In this document: in pieces, positions 7,921 to 16,223 of the stretch
How positions within the stretch are numbered: the first letter of the stretch is position 1
Layout: each line of letters starts with the position of its first letter
Assembly (NCBI GenBank): GCA_903859705.1
Contig: CAIONQ010000087.1
Location: 1 to 39,852 of the forward strand
Length of the DNA: 39,852 bases
Reading direction: 5' to 3'
Source: an uncultured Chthonomonas sp.
GTDB taxonomy: Bacteria; Armatimonadota; Chthonomonadetes; Chthonomonadales; Chthonomonadaceae
Position numbers and translations under genes: made by a program
The notes under the pieces: generated by a model
The model's database searches: none
The model's input: the letters and a program-made list of their open reading frames with translations, nothing else
What the model was told of the DNA's origin: nothing

Positions 7921-10900
7921 TCACGCCGCGTTCTTTGTAAAGCTGATCACTTTTGCGATGAGTTCGGTAACGTCGTTGTCGTTGAAGATGCCTTCTACAC
8001 CTGTGTTTGAGAAGTAGGTAAAGGGCTGATCGTAGAGTTTGCCGGGCTCCATTACGCCGTTGGCGGTAAGGTAATCAATAATGTTTAGTACAAAGTGTAT
8101 CTGGTTGGCATTGTAGCGCGATGTGTCTAAGAAGGTGGCGAATGCCTGCTGCACGGCCGCCATTTCGAGCCCGACTAAGCTTCTTACCAGTTTGCCGAGG
8201 CTTTGCTCCTGCCCGTATATGCTCAGGAACTGCTCTTTTGTGCCTTCGCCACCCAGGTTGTAGAGCATGTCTTCCAGCGTGTTAAGGTCTTCTGCAGTTA
8301 ATGGTACGTTTGTGCGCAGCTTTACGATTACGGCTTCGTTTTCATGCTGCCGCAGAAATGCCTGTACCTTCTTTTTGTACTGCGCCACATCTATTGCCGT
8401 GCCAAGGCCTTGCAGTACCAGTTCGTCTCCTGCACCTATGGCGTCTTCAAAATCGGTGTACAGCGATTTGCGGCCGTGCCTATCTATAAATTTCACAAGA
8501 TCGCGCAGGCGCCTGCGGGCTATTTCAAGGATGTCTACCGTTACATCCTGCCAGTATTCATCGCTCTGGATCTCCTGAATAAGCGGCATCTGTACTGCCA
8601 CCACCGGGATGGAGTGTTTTTGTTCCAGCAGGGCGGCTATTTCACAGGTCTGTTTCTGCAGGTTCGGCAGCGATCGGCCACTGTGCAGTACTGCCAGCTG
8701 TAGGTTAAGTATCAGCAGATCAAACTGGCGGGCCGTTATATCTTCCGGGTCCAGATCGGCTGGCAAAGATGCAAGGTTATCGGCAATCTCTTCTGCCTGC
8801 TGGCTGCTGAGTTTGTTCCAGGCTTCGCGGGCAGAGTAGGTTTCTACGTATTTGCGTTTGGGCCGCACTATAAAGTTGTTGAGGTTCATTGCGGCAACAG
8901 TTTTGTGCAGTGTGGTTGCAAGGTCTTCTGCAAGGCTTACGTATCCGCCGCCGGTTTCTGCCACCTTCTTTGCTGGCAGCGGTGCCGGTTCCTCTGGCCG
9001 GGGAGTAACCTCCTGAAGCAGCTCTAATCTGCGTAAAAACAGTTTTTCTGATAATCCGGCCTGGGCCGGCGCCTCCACTCCCTGCGGCATCGCCTGGAAG
9101 TACTCAAAGTTCTGGCAGTAATCAAAAACCGTAAAGTACTCTTTGTGCTGGCCGGGGCCAAATATATCTTTGCACAGGCGTGTGCCCCGGCCTATCATTT
9201 GCCAGAACTTGGTTTTGGAGCGCACCATTTTGAAAAACACCAGGTTCAGCACCTCGGGCACGTCGATGCCAGTATCGAGCATGTCTACGGAGATGGCGAG
9301 GTGTGGCGCGGAGTTTCGATCTGAGAATGCATCGATGAGACTCTGTGCATACTTTTCCTGATTATCGATAACGCGTGCGAAGGTGCCTTTTAGATGGGGA
9401 TAATTGATATCGAAGCGCTCTTGAATGAACTGAGCGTGGTTGTGGTTTTTGGCGAAGAGGATGGTTTTGCCCAGCCTGTCTCCGCCATCCACCTTCTGCC
9501 CATGCCGCATCAGGTGTTCCAACACTTTATCCACGGTGTCTTCATTAAATAGCCATTGGTTGAGGGCTGCCGCCTCTACCTTATCCGGCACGGTGCCTTC
9601 TTCATCCCAATCCAGCTCTTCCCACTGTTCTTTGTCTTCTTCGCTGAGTTCTGCATAGGTTATGCCCTCACGCTGAAATTTGAGAGGTACGGAGATTGCG
9701 CGGGGCGGCACCAGGTATTGCTCTGCAACTGCTTTTTCCAGCTCGTATGCGGCGGTTGGCACGCCAGTTTCCAGATCAAACAGCCGGTAGGTATTTTTAT
9801 CGATATCGGATTTTGGGGTTGCCGTGAGGCCAACCAGCAGCGAATCAAAATAATCAAAGATGGCACCGTACTTCTGGTAAACCGAGCGGTGCGCCTCATC
9901 AATAACCACCATGTCAAAATGGCCAGGACCAAAGCGGCGGCGGCCGCTCTTAAGGTCATCTATCATGCCCATAATGGTTGGGTAGGTAGATACATAAACG
10001 CGGCTGGTGGCCTCCTCCTGTTCCAGCACCAGGTTTACCGCATTGCAGCCGGGTAAGAAGGTTTTAAAGGCGTTGGTGGCCTGCTTTACCAGTGCAACGC
10101 GATCTGCCAGAAACAGAACGCGTTTTACCCGGTTGGCCCGCATTAACAGATCTGTGAGGGCGACCACGGTGCGGGTTTTGCCTGCGCCGGTTGCCATAAC
10201 AATGAGGGACTTTCGGTGGGCGGCTTCAAATGCATCACAAATCGCCCGGATCGCCAGATGCTGGTATGGGCGCTCTGCAATGGTGGTGTTGATAGCAAGG
10301 GATGCATGGGCGCGCCCGCTGTTGCGGCGCTGAATTAGCAGCTCCAGCTCGTCCTTTTTATAAAATCCTGCCACCGGGCGGGGCGGATAGTTGGTATCAT
10401 CCCACAGCCAGTGTTCATAGCCGTTGGTGTAGAAGATGATTGGGCGGCGGTCGAACTGCTTTTGCAGGCAATCCGCATACAGGGCTGCCTGCTGGCGGCC
10501 GATGCGGGCATCCTTTTTGGTGCGTTTGGCCTCTACCACTGCCAGGGGCAGGCCATCATCTCCCCAGAGCACGTAATCAACAAAGCCAATGCCTTTGTTG
10601 TTTGGCATGCCAGCAACCTGGTATTCGCGGTCTTCCGGGTTATCCAGCGGCCAGCCCGATTCGTGCAGAAGCAGATCTATAAAGAAGTCTCTGGTTTGCG
10701 CTTCGGAGTAATCGTGGGTATCTGGCGTGGCCGCATTTTGCTGCTTGATGCTCGCAATTTCGGCCCGCAGCTTATTAATCTCCGCATCCAGTTCGTCCGC
10801 CGTTTTGCTGGAATCTTCCAGCGCCTTTGCCTGGGCACGCATGGCGGCATCGCGCGCCTCCAGCTCTGCCTGCAGCTTCTGCATCTCTTGCTGGGTGGTG

Positions 10901-11358
10901 GCCCGTTGGGCGGCAGCACGCTTTGCCCCGGCAGAGAGCAGGCTGGGATCAAAGGCAATATCGGCTGTGGGCAGGGTGCCCACGGCAGAGTAGGTGCGGG
11001 CCAGCCAGTACAGGATGTGAAAAAGCTCTTTCACGGCCTGTTCGCTATCCGCTTGCTTGATGCTGCGGTTACTGTGCACAGCCTGGTTGCCCAGATCTTT
11101 TACCAGGCGGCATTTGGCAAAAATGGCCGGGCCTGCCAGATCTTTGAAGCTCTGTTCATGAATGAGCGCACTCAGCGAATCATCGTAAGGCCATTTCAGG
11201 GTTTCGTCACTCTCGTAAAGCCACTGCACCGCCAACTCCAGCGTGCGCCGGGCATAGAAGCACGAAGCCCGCGGGTCCAAAAGCGCGAGCGACTCGGTGC
11301 GCAGGGCATCTGCAGCAAGCTGCGGCCAGCTGGTTTTCAGGAAAGTGAAGTTGGACAT
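7921..11358 (-). CDS. hsdR: Type I restriction enzyme, motor/nuclease subunit HsdR
   Basis: HsdR joins HsdM and HsdS to translocate and cut DNA lacking the host methylation. The 1145 residues show an N-terminal DUF4145-like helical domain (1-140), a coiled coil (~150-207), and an HSDR_N nuclease with Asp261 and ExK (Glu276, Lys278). An SF2 helicase follows with Walker A ATGAGKT (389-395), the DEAH motif in VVIDEAHRS, and GLTATP. Motif VI lies in QMIGRGTRL. The C-terminus is the EcoEI_R_C-like helical region. The DUF4145 plus HSDR_N plus helicase order is typical of the EcoEI-like subgroup. The ATG lies six bases after the hsdS stop, in one operon. All catalytic motifs are intact, so the enzyme should be active. 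The operon is GC-richer than its neighbours, consistent with transfer. Confidence 0.95.
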   Translation of the reverse strand: MSNFTFLKTSWPQLAADALRTESLALLDPRASCFYARRTLELAVQWLYESDETLKWPYDDSLSALIHEQSFKDLAGPAIFAKCRLVKDLGNQAVHSNRSIKQADSEQAVKELFHILYWLARTYSAVGTLPTADIAFDPSLLSAGAKRAAAQRATTQQEMQKLQAELEARDAAMRAQAKALEDSSKTADELDAEINKLRAEIASIKQQNAATPDTHDYSEAQTRDFFIDLLLHESGWPLDNPEDREYQVAGMPNNKGIGFVDYVLWGDDGLPLAVVEAKRTKKDARIGRQQAALYADCLQKQFDRRPIIFYTNGYEHWLWDDTNYPPRPVAGFYKKDELELLIQRRNSGRAHASLAINTTIAERPYQHLAIRAICDAFEAAHRKSLIVMATGAGKTRTVVALTDLLMRANRVKRVLFLADRVALVKQATNAFKTFLPGCNAVNLVLEQEEATSRVYVSTYPTIMGMIDDLKSGRRRFGPGHFDMVVIDEAHRSVYQKYGAIFDYFDSLLVGLTATPKSDIDKNTYRLFDLETGVPTAAYELEKAVAEQYLVPPRAISVPLKFQREGITYAELSEEDKEQWEELDWDEEGTVPDKVEAAALNQWLFNEDTVDKVLEHLMRHGQKVDGGDRLGKTILFAKNHNHAQFIQERFDINYPHLKGTFARVIDNQEKYAQSLIDAFSDRNSAPHLAISVDMLDTGIDVPEVLNLVFFKMVRSKTKFWQMIGRGTRLCKDIFGPGQHKEYFTVFDYCQNFEYFQAMPQGVEAPAQAGLSEKLFLRRLELLQEVTPRPEEPAPLPAKKVAETGGGYVSLAEDLATTLHKTVAAMNLNNFIVRPKRKYVETYSAREAWNKLSSQQAEEIADNLASLPADLDPEDITARQFDLLILNLQLAVLHSGRSLPNLQKQTCEIAALLEQKHSIPVVAVQMPLIQEIQSDEYWQDVTVDILEIARRRLRDLVKFIDRHGRKSLYTDFEDAIGAGDELVLQGLGTAIDVAQYKKKVQAFLRQHENEAVIVKLRTNVPLTAEDLNTLEDMLYNLGGEGTKEQFLSIYGQEQSLGKLVRSLVGLEMAAVQQAFATFLDTSRYNANQIHFVLNIIDYLTANGVMEPGKLYDQPFTYFSNTGVEGIFNDNDVTELIAKVISFTKNAA

Positions 11359-11363
11359 AGGCT

Positions 11364-12515
11364 CTAATTCATGAAAAATGTATCATGTAGAGAGTGTATG
11401 AGCTCATCGAGGGCGGACAGTGAAGCGCTTAGCTGTTCGCGGGTTGCCTGAAAGGAGTTCTTGATCGCTACCCATTCACTTTGCACACGTATGGGCGGCG
11501 TTGGAATCTTTATTTCCCGGATGTCGACAAGGTGTAAGTTGGTCACGGTACCCGTTTTTGAATGCGCCCTTGCTTGCTTTAGGGCAAGGTCACTTTGGAG
11601 AAATGATTCGAGATATTCTCCCAAAATCACTCCTGGTTTCGGCTTTAAGAGGCACAGGCTTACAAAAATGCTGAATTCTTGTTGCCAATTTATGTACTTG
11701 GCGATGCCAATTGTTCCGTTTTTAGAATACAGAACGTCACCGGGTTCAGGTTTGCACCTTGCCGTAAGTGCAACATGCTCCTGCAACGGGATTCTCTTAA
11801 CCCTTGACCAGTCGATAGCAGCAGACTGGATGTCCGTAACCCTCAAAAATGGCACACCGTCTTCGACGTAGGTTGGAGTAAGGTGTGCTCCATCCGTGAT
11901 TTTGTCACACACGTCTGCCAGGCGCATTACTGTCCCGCCTGCAATGCTTGGATCGGGCAGCTTGCCGAGGAATACCGCCGTTTGCAGTTCCTCCAGCAGT
12001 TCGATGGTTCTCTGGCGCTTCTTGCGGAGCTCCTCGGCTTTATCGAGGATATCGGCGATGCGGCGCTGTTCTTCGAGGGGTGGGAGGGGGATCTCCATTC
12101 CCAAAAAAACGTCAACAGGCAGCGTCCGTCTTCGCGCGGTCGTGCCTCTGAGTTTGCTCTTGTAAAATTGTAGTGCATAAGGTGATCGCAGGACACGCTC
12201 TACGTATGGTGCGTGTACAACGGTTGGTGCGCATATATCCCAGATATCGTAAGCCGGGCTTACGATTGCTTCTGAGTACTTACGCTGAAATGCCAGGACA
12301 CCTTCATCGATTGGAAAGCTGACAACTAACTGATCCCATTTAACCACCTTGTACTGACTGGTATCGACACTGGCTATTCGCTTCTTGAACTTTGTGGCTT
12401 GATCAACTAACCCTTGATGCATTGTCATTGAGAGAATTGGGTATATTCCGTTCGCCGCACGGACGGACTTAGCGGGCCTTATTATTTCTTTAAGTCTCAC
12501 AGCGTACGGCTTCAT
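11364..12515 (-). CDS. hsdS: Type I restriction-modification specificity subunit HsdS
   Basis: HsdS recognises the bipartite DNA target for the methylase and the nuclease. The 383 residues show the usual two-fold layout. The first target-recognition domain is at about 1-150. A central conserved helix follows (PLPPLEEQRRIADIL, then a Lys/Arg/Glu-rich coiled coil to ~190). The second recognition domain (about 195-345) begins with RLADVCDKITDG, and the closing helix follows IPTPPIRVQSEW. The first half lacks the classic N-terminal WxxxxLG motif seen in many HsdS proteins, though it keeps the fold-level pattern. The ATG overlaps the hsdM stop by four bases (ATGA), which indicates translational coupling. 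The recognition sequence cannot be predicted from the protein by eye. Confidence 0.93.
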   Translation of the reverse strand: MKPYAVRLKEIIRPAKSVRAANGIYPILSMTMHQGLVDQATKFKKRIASVDTSQYKVVKWDQLVVSFPIDEGVLAFQRKYSEAIVSPAYDIWDICAPTVVHAPYVERVLRSPYALQFYKSKLRGTTARRRTLPVDVFLGMEIPLPPLEEQRRIADILDKAEELRKKRQRTIELLEELQTAVFLGKLPDPSIAGGTVMRLADVCDKITDGAHLTPTYVEDGVPFLRVTDIQSAAIDWSRVKRIPLQEHVALTARCKPEPGDVLYSKNGTIGIAKYINWQQEFSIFVSLCLLKPKPGVILGEYLESFLQSDLALKQARAHSKTGTVTNLHLVDIREIKIPTPPIRVQSEWVAIKNSFQATREQLSASLSALDELIHSLHDTFFMN

Positions 12516-14035
12516 ATTAGCCCCTCCAGCTGTTTTAGCGCGGTTGTTATCTCTACCTCCATGACCTGAAGCTCAGCGAGAATTTCCGATGGACTTCGGG
12601 CCTGCACTTGCAAGTTAGCGGTCACTTTGTATCTGCTAATGCTCAGGTCGTATTGGTTCTCGATGATCTCAGTGCGAGGAATTGAAAAGCTCTGTTCAGT
12701 GCGGGCGTGCGAACGTTCAGTGGTGTTACGCCCTGTCCACCGACGGACGATGTCTGGCAGGTTGTTTTTTGCGTGCTCCTCTTCCGAAAGCTCCGGTCTG
12801 TTGGGGCCGAGCTTCTCTTCTGGAAGCAGGGGTTGGCGCTTATCGTCCAGGCTCCAGCCATCGGCGCGCATATCGTAAAACCATACGTAATCGGTGCCGC
12901 CAGAGTTGGTTTTGGTGAAGATGAGGATGGCGGTGGATACCCCGGCATAGGGTTTGAATACGCCGGATGGCAGCGAGATAACGGCCTCGAGCTTATGATC
13001 TTCCACCAGTTTCTGGCGCAAGGTTTTGTGCGCGTTAGAGGAACCGAAGAGCACACCATCCGGAACGATGACGGCGGCGCGGCCACCTGTTTTGAGCATC
13101 CGAATAAACTGCGCCAGAAACAGCATCTCCGTTTTCTTTGTTTTTACGATGCGCTGCAGCTCTTTGGAGCAGCTTTCGTAATCCAGAGATCCCGCGAAGG
13201 GTGGGTTTGCAAGCACAACCGAGTAGTTTTCTTCATCGCCCGCATGGTCTTGTGCAAGGGAATCTCTGTAAACGATGTTCGGGTTTTCAATGCCGTGCAT
13301 CAGCAGGTTCATGCTGCCGATGCGGAGCATGGTTCTATCAAAATCGTAGCCGTTGAGCAGCGTGGAGTTGAAGTGCTTTCGCTTTTGCTCATCGTGGAAA
13401 AGGCCGGGGTGGTTGTGCTGTAGGTACTCTGCGGTGGCAACCAGGAAGCCTGCGGTGCCACAGGCGGGATCGCAAACGGTATCGGCCGGGGTTGGGCTCA
13501 TCAGCTCCACCATAAGCTTAATGATGTGGCGAGGGGTGCGGAACTGGCCATTTTGCCCGGCAGAGGCGATTTTGCCGAGCATGTACTCATAGAGATCGCC
13601 CTGCGTATCCCTATCCTCCATGGGGATGTGATCCAGCATATCCACCACGCGTGAAAGCAGGTTGGGTGTGGGAATGGTAAAACGGGCATCCTGCATGTGA
13701 TGCGAGTAGGTAGAGTTCTGGGTATCTGCCTGCAGATTACGTATAAAAGGGAACACCTTCTCGGCAACTACGGTGTACATTTCGCCGGGCTCAAAATGCT
13801 TAAAGTGCGACCAGCGCAGCATCTGCCCTTCTGGGCCAGCCGGGAAGATCTGCCGCGCAATGGGAGTACCCAGTCGGTTTGCTTTACGCTCCTCCAGGGT
13901 GAACAGATCATCCAGCCGGCGGATAAAGAGCAAAAACGTCATCTGCTCCACCACTTCCAGCGGATTTGCGATTCCGCCCGCCCAGAAAGCATCCCAGATC
14001 CGATCAATTTGGTTCTTAAGCTCGCCAGTTATCAT
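12512..14035 (-). CDS. hsdM: Type I restriction-modification DNA methyltransferase HsdM
   Basis: HsdM is an N6-adenine methyltransferase that protects the HsdS-defined sites. The 507 residues contain the N-terminal HsdM helical domain (1-150, with FLLFIRRLDDL), AdoMet motif I DPACGTAGF (189-197) and catalytic motif IV NPPF (277-280), with GYDFD between them. The C-terminal part carries the usual LPSGVFKPYAGVSTAILIF segment. It is first in the operon hsdM-hsdS-hsdR. The upstream region lacks an obvious strong promoter; a TAAAAT about 30 bases before the ATG is the best -10 candidate. The start is preceded by a weak GGAA. Confidence 0.95.
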   Translation of the reverse strand: MITGELKNQIDRIWDAFWAGGIANPLEVVEQMTFLLFIRRLDDLFTLEERKANRLGTPIARQIFPAGPEGQMLRWSHFKHFEPGEMYTVVAEKVFPFIRNLQADTQNSTYSHHMQDARFTIPTPNLLSRVVDMLDHIPMEDRDTQGDLYEYMLGKIASAGQNGQFRTPRHIIKLMVELMSPTPADTVCDPACGTAGFLVATAEYLQHNHPGLFHDEQKRKHFNSTLLNGYDFDRTMLRIGSMNLLMHGIENPNIVYRDSLAQDHAGDEENYSVVLANPPFAGSLDYESCSKELQRIVKTKKTEMLFLAQFIRMLKTGGRAAVIVPDGVLFGSSNAHKTLRQKLVEDHKLEAVISLPSGVFKPYAGVSTAILIFTKTNSGGTDYVWFYDMRADGWSLDDKRQPLLPEEKLGPNRPELSEEEHAKNNLPDIVRRWTGRNTTERSHARTEQSFSIPRTEIIENQYDLSISRYKVTANLQVQARSPSEILAELQVMEVEITTALKQLEGLI

Positions 14036-14288
14036 GGTAATTCCAATTCTGTAGTGGCAATTTTACAGCTACCTGTTCGACAGCGGGAGTGGGTTTTACT
14101 GCGTGGGTGGGGGTGCAAGTCAGAGGAAATTGGGAAGAGAGTGGGAGGAGCCGTGTGCCGGATGGGTTCGCGCTGACCCATGAACCGCATTATTGCTTCG
14201 CACTGTGAGTTCATGCCAAAGCCCGCCGTGCCCTGCCTGGCAGTGGATACTCGGTAGCACCCCTCAAACTTGGTCGTGACTCCACCGG
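14036..14288. other. hsd operon upstream region
   Basis: I find no gene in these 253 bases. They should hold the promoter of the hsd operon, but no clear -35/-10 pair is visible beyond TAAAAT just upstream of hsdM. Confidence 0.4.
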
Positions 14289-14744
14289 TTAACCTGCTGT
14301 AGACGGAATGAATTCTCGTATGTCATTGTACATTTTAAGAAGAGTACACTCGCCTTCGACTGAATTCTTTTCTATCAGTTGATCAAGTGTAAAGCGTTTG
14401 AGAGGTTTCCACGTTTTTGGAAGGTCGGCGATCTTACGGACAACGACATGACGCTCTTCTTTCGGAAACTGGTCAGCTGTAATATCTATAGCCCAATCTA
14501 GGACGTATATGAAGTCATGGTTGATCATCTTCTCCCGGTGAACTCTATAGTTTAATAGTTCCGCGCCATCAATACCTTCGTCGCGCAGATACCGCAAAAG
14601 TGCCTCAGACGCCAGAGTACAGCATCCACGCGGGAAGTATTTCATCGAGGCAAACGGGTACTCATGCTCGTCTCGGTACTTCTCGCACGCATACCGGAAC
14701 TGACTGGCACGGTCAATGAGCATCAATTTAGTGTCCTGGTCCAT
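14289..14744 (-). CDS. small protein with papain-like Cys/His/Asp pattern
   Basis: This 151-residue cytoplasmic protein has no signal or membrane segment. I chose the ATG at 14744 (MDQDTK). A TTG ten codons upstream (14774) is possible, and neither start has a convincing ribosome site. The sequence shows FPRGCC at 37-42, NHDF with His76, and AIDITADQF with Asp87. Together these match the Cys-His-Asp order of papain/transglutaminase-fold proteins, in which a Cys heads a helix and the Asp strand follows the His strand. The fold assignment is my inference from the pattern and no named family was matched. It sits alone between a restriction operon and an ATPase-nuclease pair, so a role as amidase, protease or deamidase in defence is possible but unproven. 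Confidence 0.6.
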   Translation of the reverse strand: MDQDTKLMLIDRASQFRYACEKYRDEHEYPFASMKYFPRGCCTLASEALLRYLRDEGIDGAELLNYRVHREKMINHDFIYVLDWAIDITADQFPKEERHVVVRKIADLPKTWKPLKRFTLDQLIEKNSVEGECTLLKMYNDIREFIPSTAG

Positions 14745-15584
14745 AGAATACGCACTTGATGGGGAGTATAGCAAACGCCTGTATTACTCCCAAAGGGCCG
14801 CTTGAGAGTAATACAGATTACCCGACGACGTGGAAAGGGCGAATGATTGCCAGCCTCAGTTACTGCATAATTTAGTCATTGTTATCGCGACATGTCGATA
14901 TTTTCCTCGCTGTTGTTTGCTTGCCGTAGGGCAAGGTGTAGATGCCAATACGGCCTCACAATTCCAGAAACTGTACCCCACGTTAGCGGTCAGACTTTTT
15001 ACCTTGGCCCCAGCGCACAGCGACAAGCCAACTGCCCGAGGCTCATAGGCTGTGCGTTTGGGTAAAGCTGGTTCAGACTGGGAGCAACCAGCCGTCGTTC
15101 CAGGGATGTTTGCTTTGATTGAAGCGCAAACTACCATCCCCCGTCTTGACCCAGGTTCCCTGGCACGCCGCGTAGCGGAAACAGTGCTGAGGTGCGCCGG
15201 TGGAGAGAGTCGATGCGCGCCCATCGGATGGGGGCTGAATTCAGAAAGGCAGCTTTCCATACGCTCACGCAAGGCCATAAGTTTTGATGCGAGGCTGGTC
15301 TGGTTATAATTGCAGATCGTTTCTGGCTTGAAACTCATCATGCGCATCATTTTATGCGGCAGAAGGCAGTTGGATATGGCGTGAAGTACTCATCGCTGCC
15401 ACGGGCGGCTAGGCATTCATTCGCAGTGGCTTTTGAGTTCTGCTGGAGCAAAATCCGGTAGGCAGCATTTTCTTTGGGCCCAGTGTCTTTGCGTGCTTCC
15501 GCCCCCCCGCCAAGTACCGGCACTCAGGCGACAGAATAACGAGTACTCAGGCTGCACGGTTATCGGTTTGCAATGGACTGTACA
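14745..15584. other. 840-base gap without a credible gene
   Basis: Frames on both strands here have low-complexity or atypical composition and lack ribosome binding sites, so I call none. The segment includes the related copy of the dispersed repeat (15125-15162), a hairpin GCTGGTT/AACCAGC (15067-15073, 15086-15092), and two ACTCAGGC motifs near 15526 and 15545. It probably holds decayed or non-coding DNA. Confidence 0.45.
15125..15162 (-). repeat. third copy of the GATGGTAGTTT / CAGGGAACCTGGG repeat
   Basis: Read on the minus strand, CAGGGAACCTGGG (15150-15162) is followed 11 bases later by GATGGTAGTTTGC (15125-15137). The same two blocks occur in the same order at 326-354 near the left edge. 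The copies lie at opposite ends of the restriction/STAND region and in opposite orientation. Confidence 0.5.
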
Positions 15585-16223
15585 TTAAGGCGCAAGCGAC
15601 ACCGCGGCCGGTTTGTCAGATTTCTGTCGTTGATTTATTTTCAACGCTCCAAAATGAACGTTGTAATGGTCTTTCACTAAATGGTTCGGGTCTGTATAAA
15701 TGAAGATAGGATCGTCTGGCGTTGATTGAGTTGGTTTACGACTCCATCCTATAGGCCGCTTTTCCAAAGTGTTTATCTTCGACTTGGTGATGATTACATA
15801 GAAATACTTGGTGATGGCTGCGTTTATATTAGCCAAGGACGTGACGATATCTAACGTGTAACGTATCGCACACGCTGCACCTATGAACTGTGCCTCTGAA
15901 CCTGAAATACTACCTGATTTGAGCTCAATAATGTAGCAATGGTATGTGCCATCGCGTACCTCATGGAGCAGGACATAATCCGCCAGTGAATGATAATTTG
16001 CAATAGATGTTCTAAGGATTGACATCACACGCGTTGATTTCTGCTTGCATTTACAGGTAATATTTCGCGCCGTATCAATGTCCACTACAATAGATTTAGT
16101 GGGTAGTGCCGAAAGCAATATCTTCGGTAGCGTAGACTTATTGTCTTTTTCCTCCAGCAAGACAGCATCCTGCGCATAGACGAACTGCTTATCGAATACG
16201 GGCTGAATATCGCTAATCGCCAT
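15585..16223 (-). CDS. PD-(D/E)xK nuclease-like partner of the ABC ATPase
   Basis: This 212-residue cytoplasmic protein has the catalytic signature of a restriction-endonuclease fold: Asp82 in ADYVLL, a hydrophobic strand, then Glu100-Leu-Lys102 (YIIELKSG), followed by a helix with Gln112 (SEAQF). This D-(E-x-K)-Q order is usual in PD-(D/E)xK nucleases. I chose the ATG at 16223 because an AGGA site lies just upstream, whereas the ATG six codons earlier has none. The gene overlaps the 3' end of the ATPase gene by 11 bases, so the two are translationally coupled and probably made in fixed ratio. As in other ATPase-nuclease conflict systems, the ATPase would sense an invader and license cleavage. 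The target (DNA or RNA) is unknown. No named family is matched. Confidence 0.8.
   Translation of the reverse strand: MAISDIQPVFDKQFVYAQDAVLLEEKDNKSTLPKILLSALPTKSIVVDIDTARNITCKCKQKSTRVMSILRTSIANYHSLADYVLLHEVRDGTYHCYIIELKSGSISGSEAQFIGAACAIRYTLDIVTSLANINAAITKYFYVIITKSKINTLEKRPIGWSRKPTQSTPDDPIFIYTDPNHLVKDHYNVHFGALKINQRQKSDKPAAVSLAP

Noticed and set aside
10411-11367. 318-codon plus-strand frame opposite hsdR
   Set aside because: It is a shadow of the HsdR coding strand and has no independent support.
14856-15350. 164-codon minus-strand frame
   Set aside because: It has no ribosome site, an odd composition, and crosses the dispersed repeat, so it is not called as a gene.
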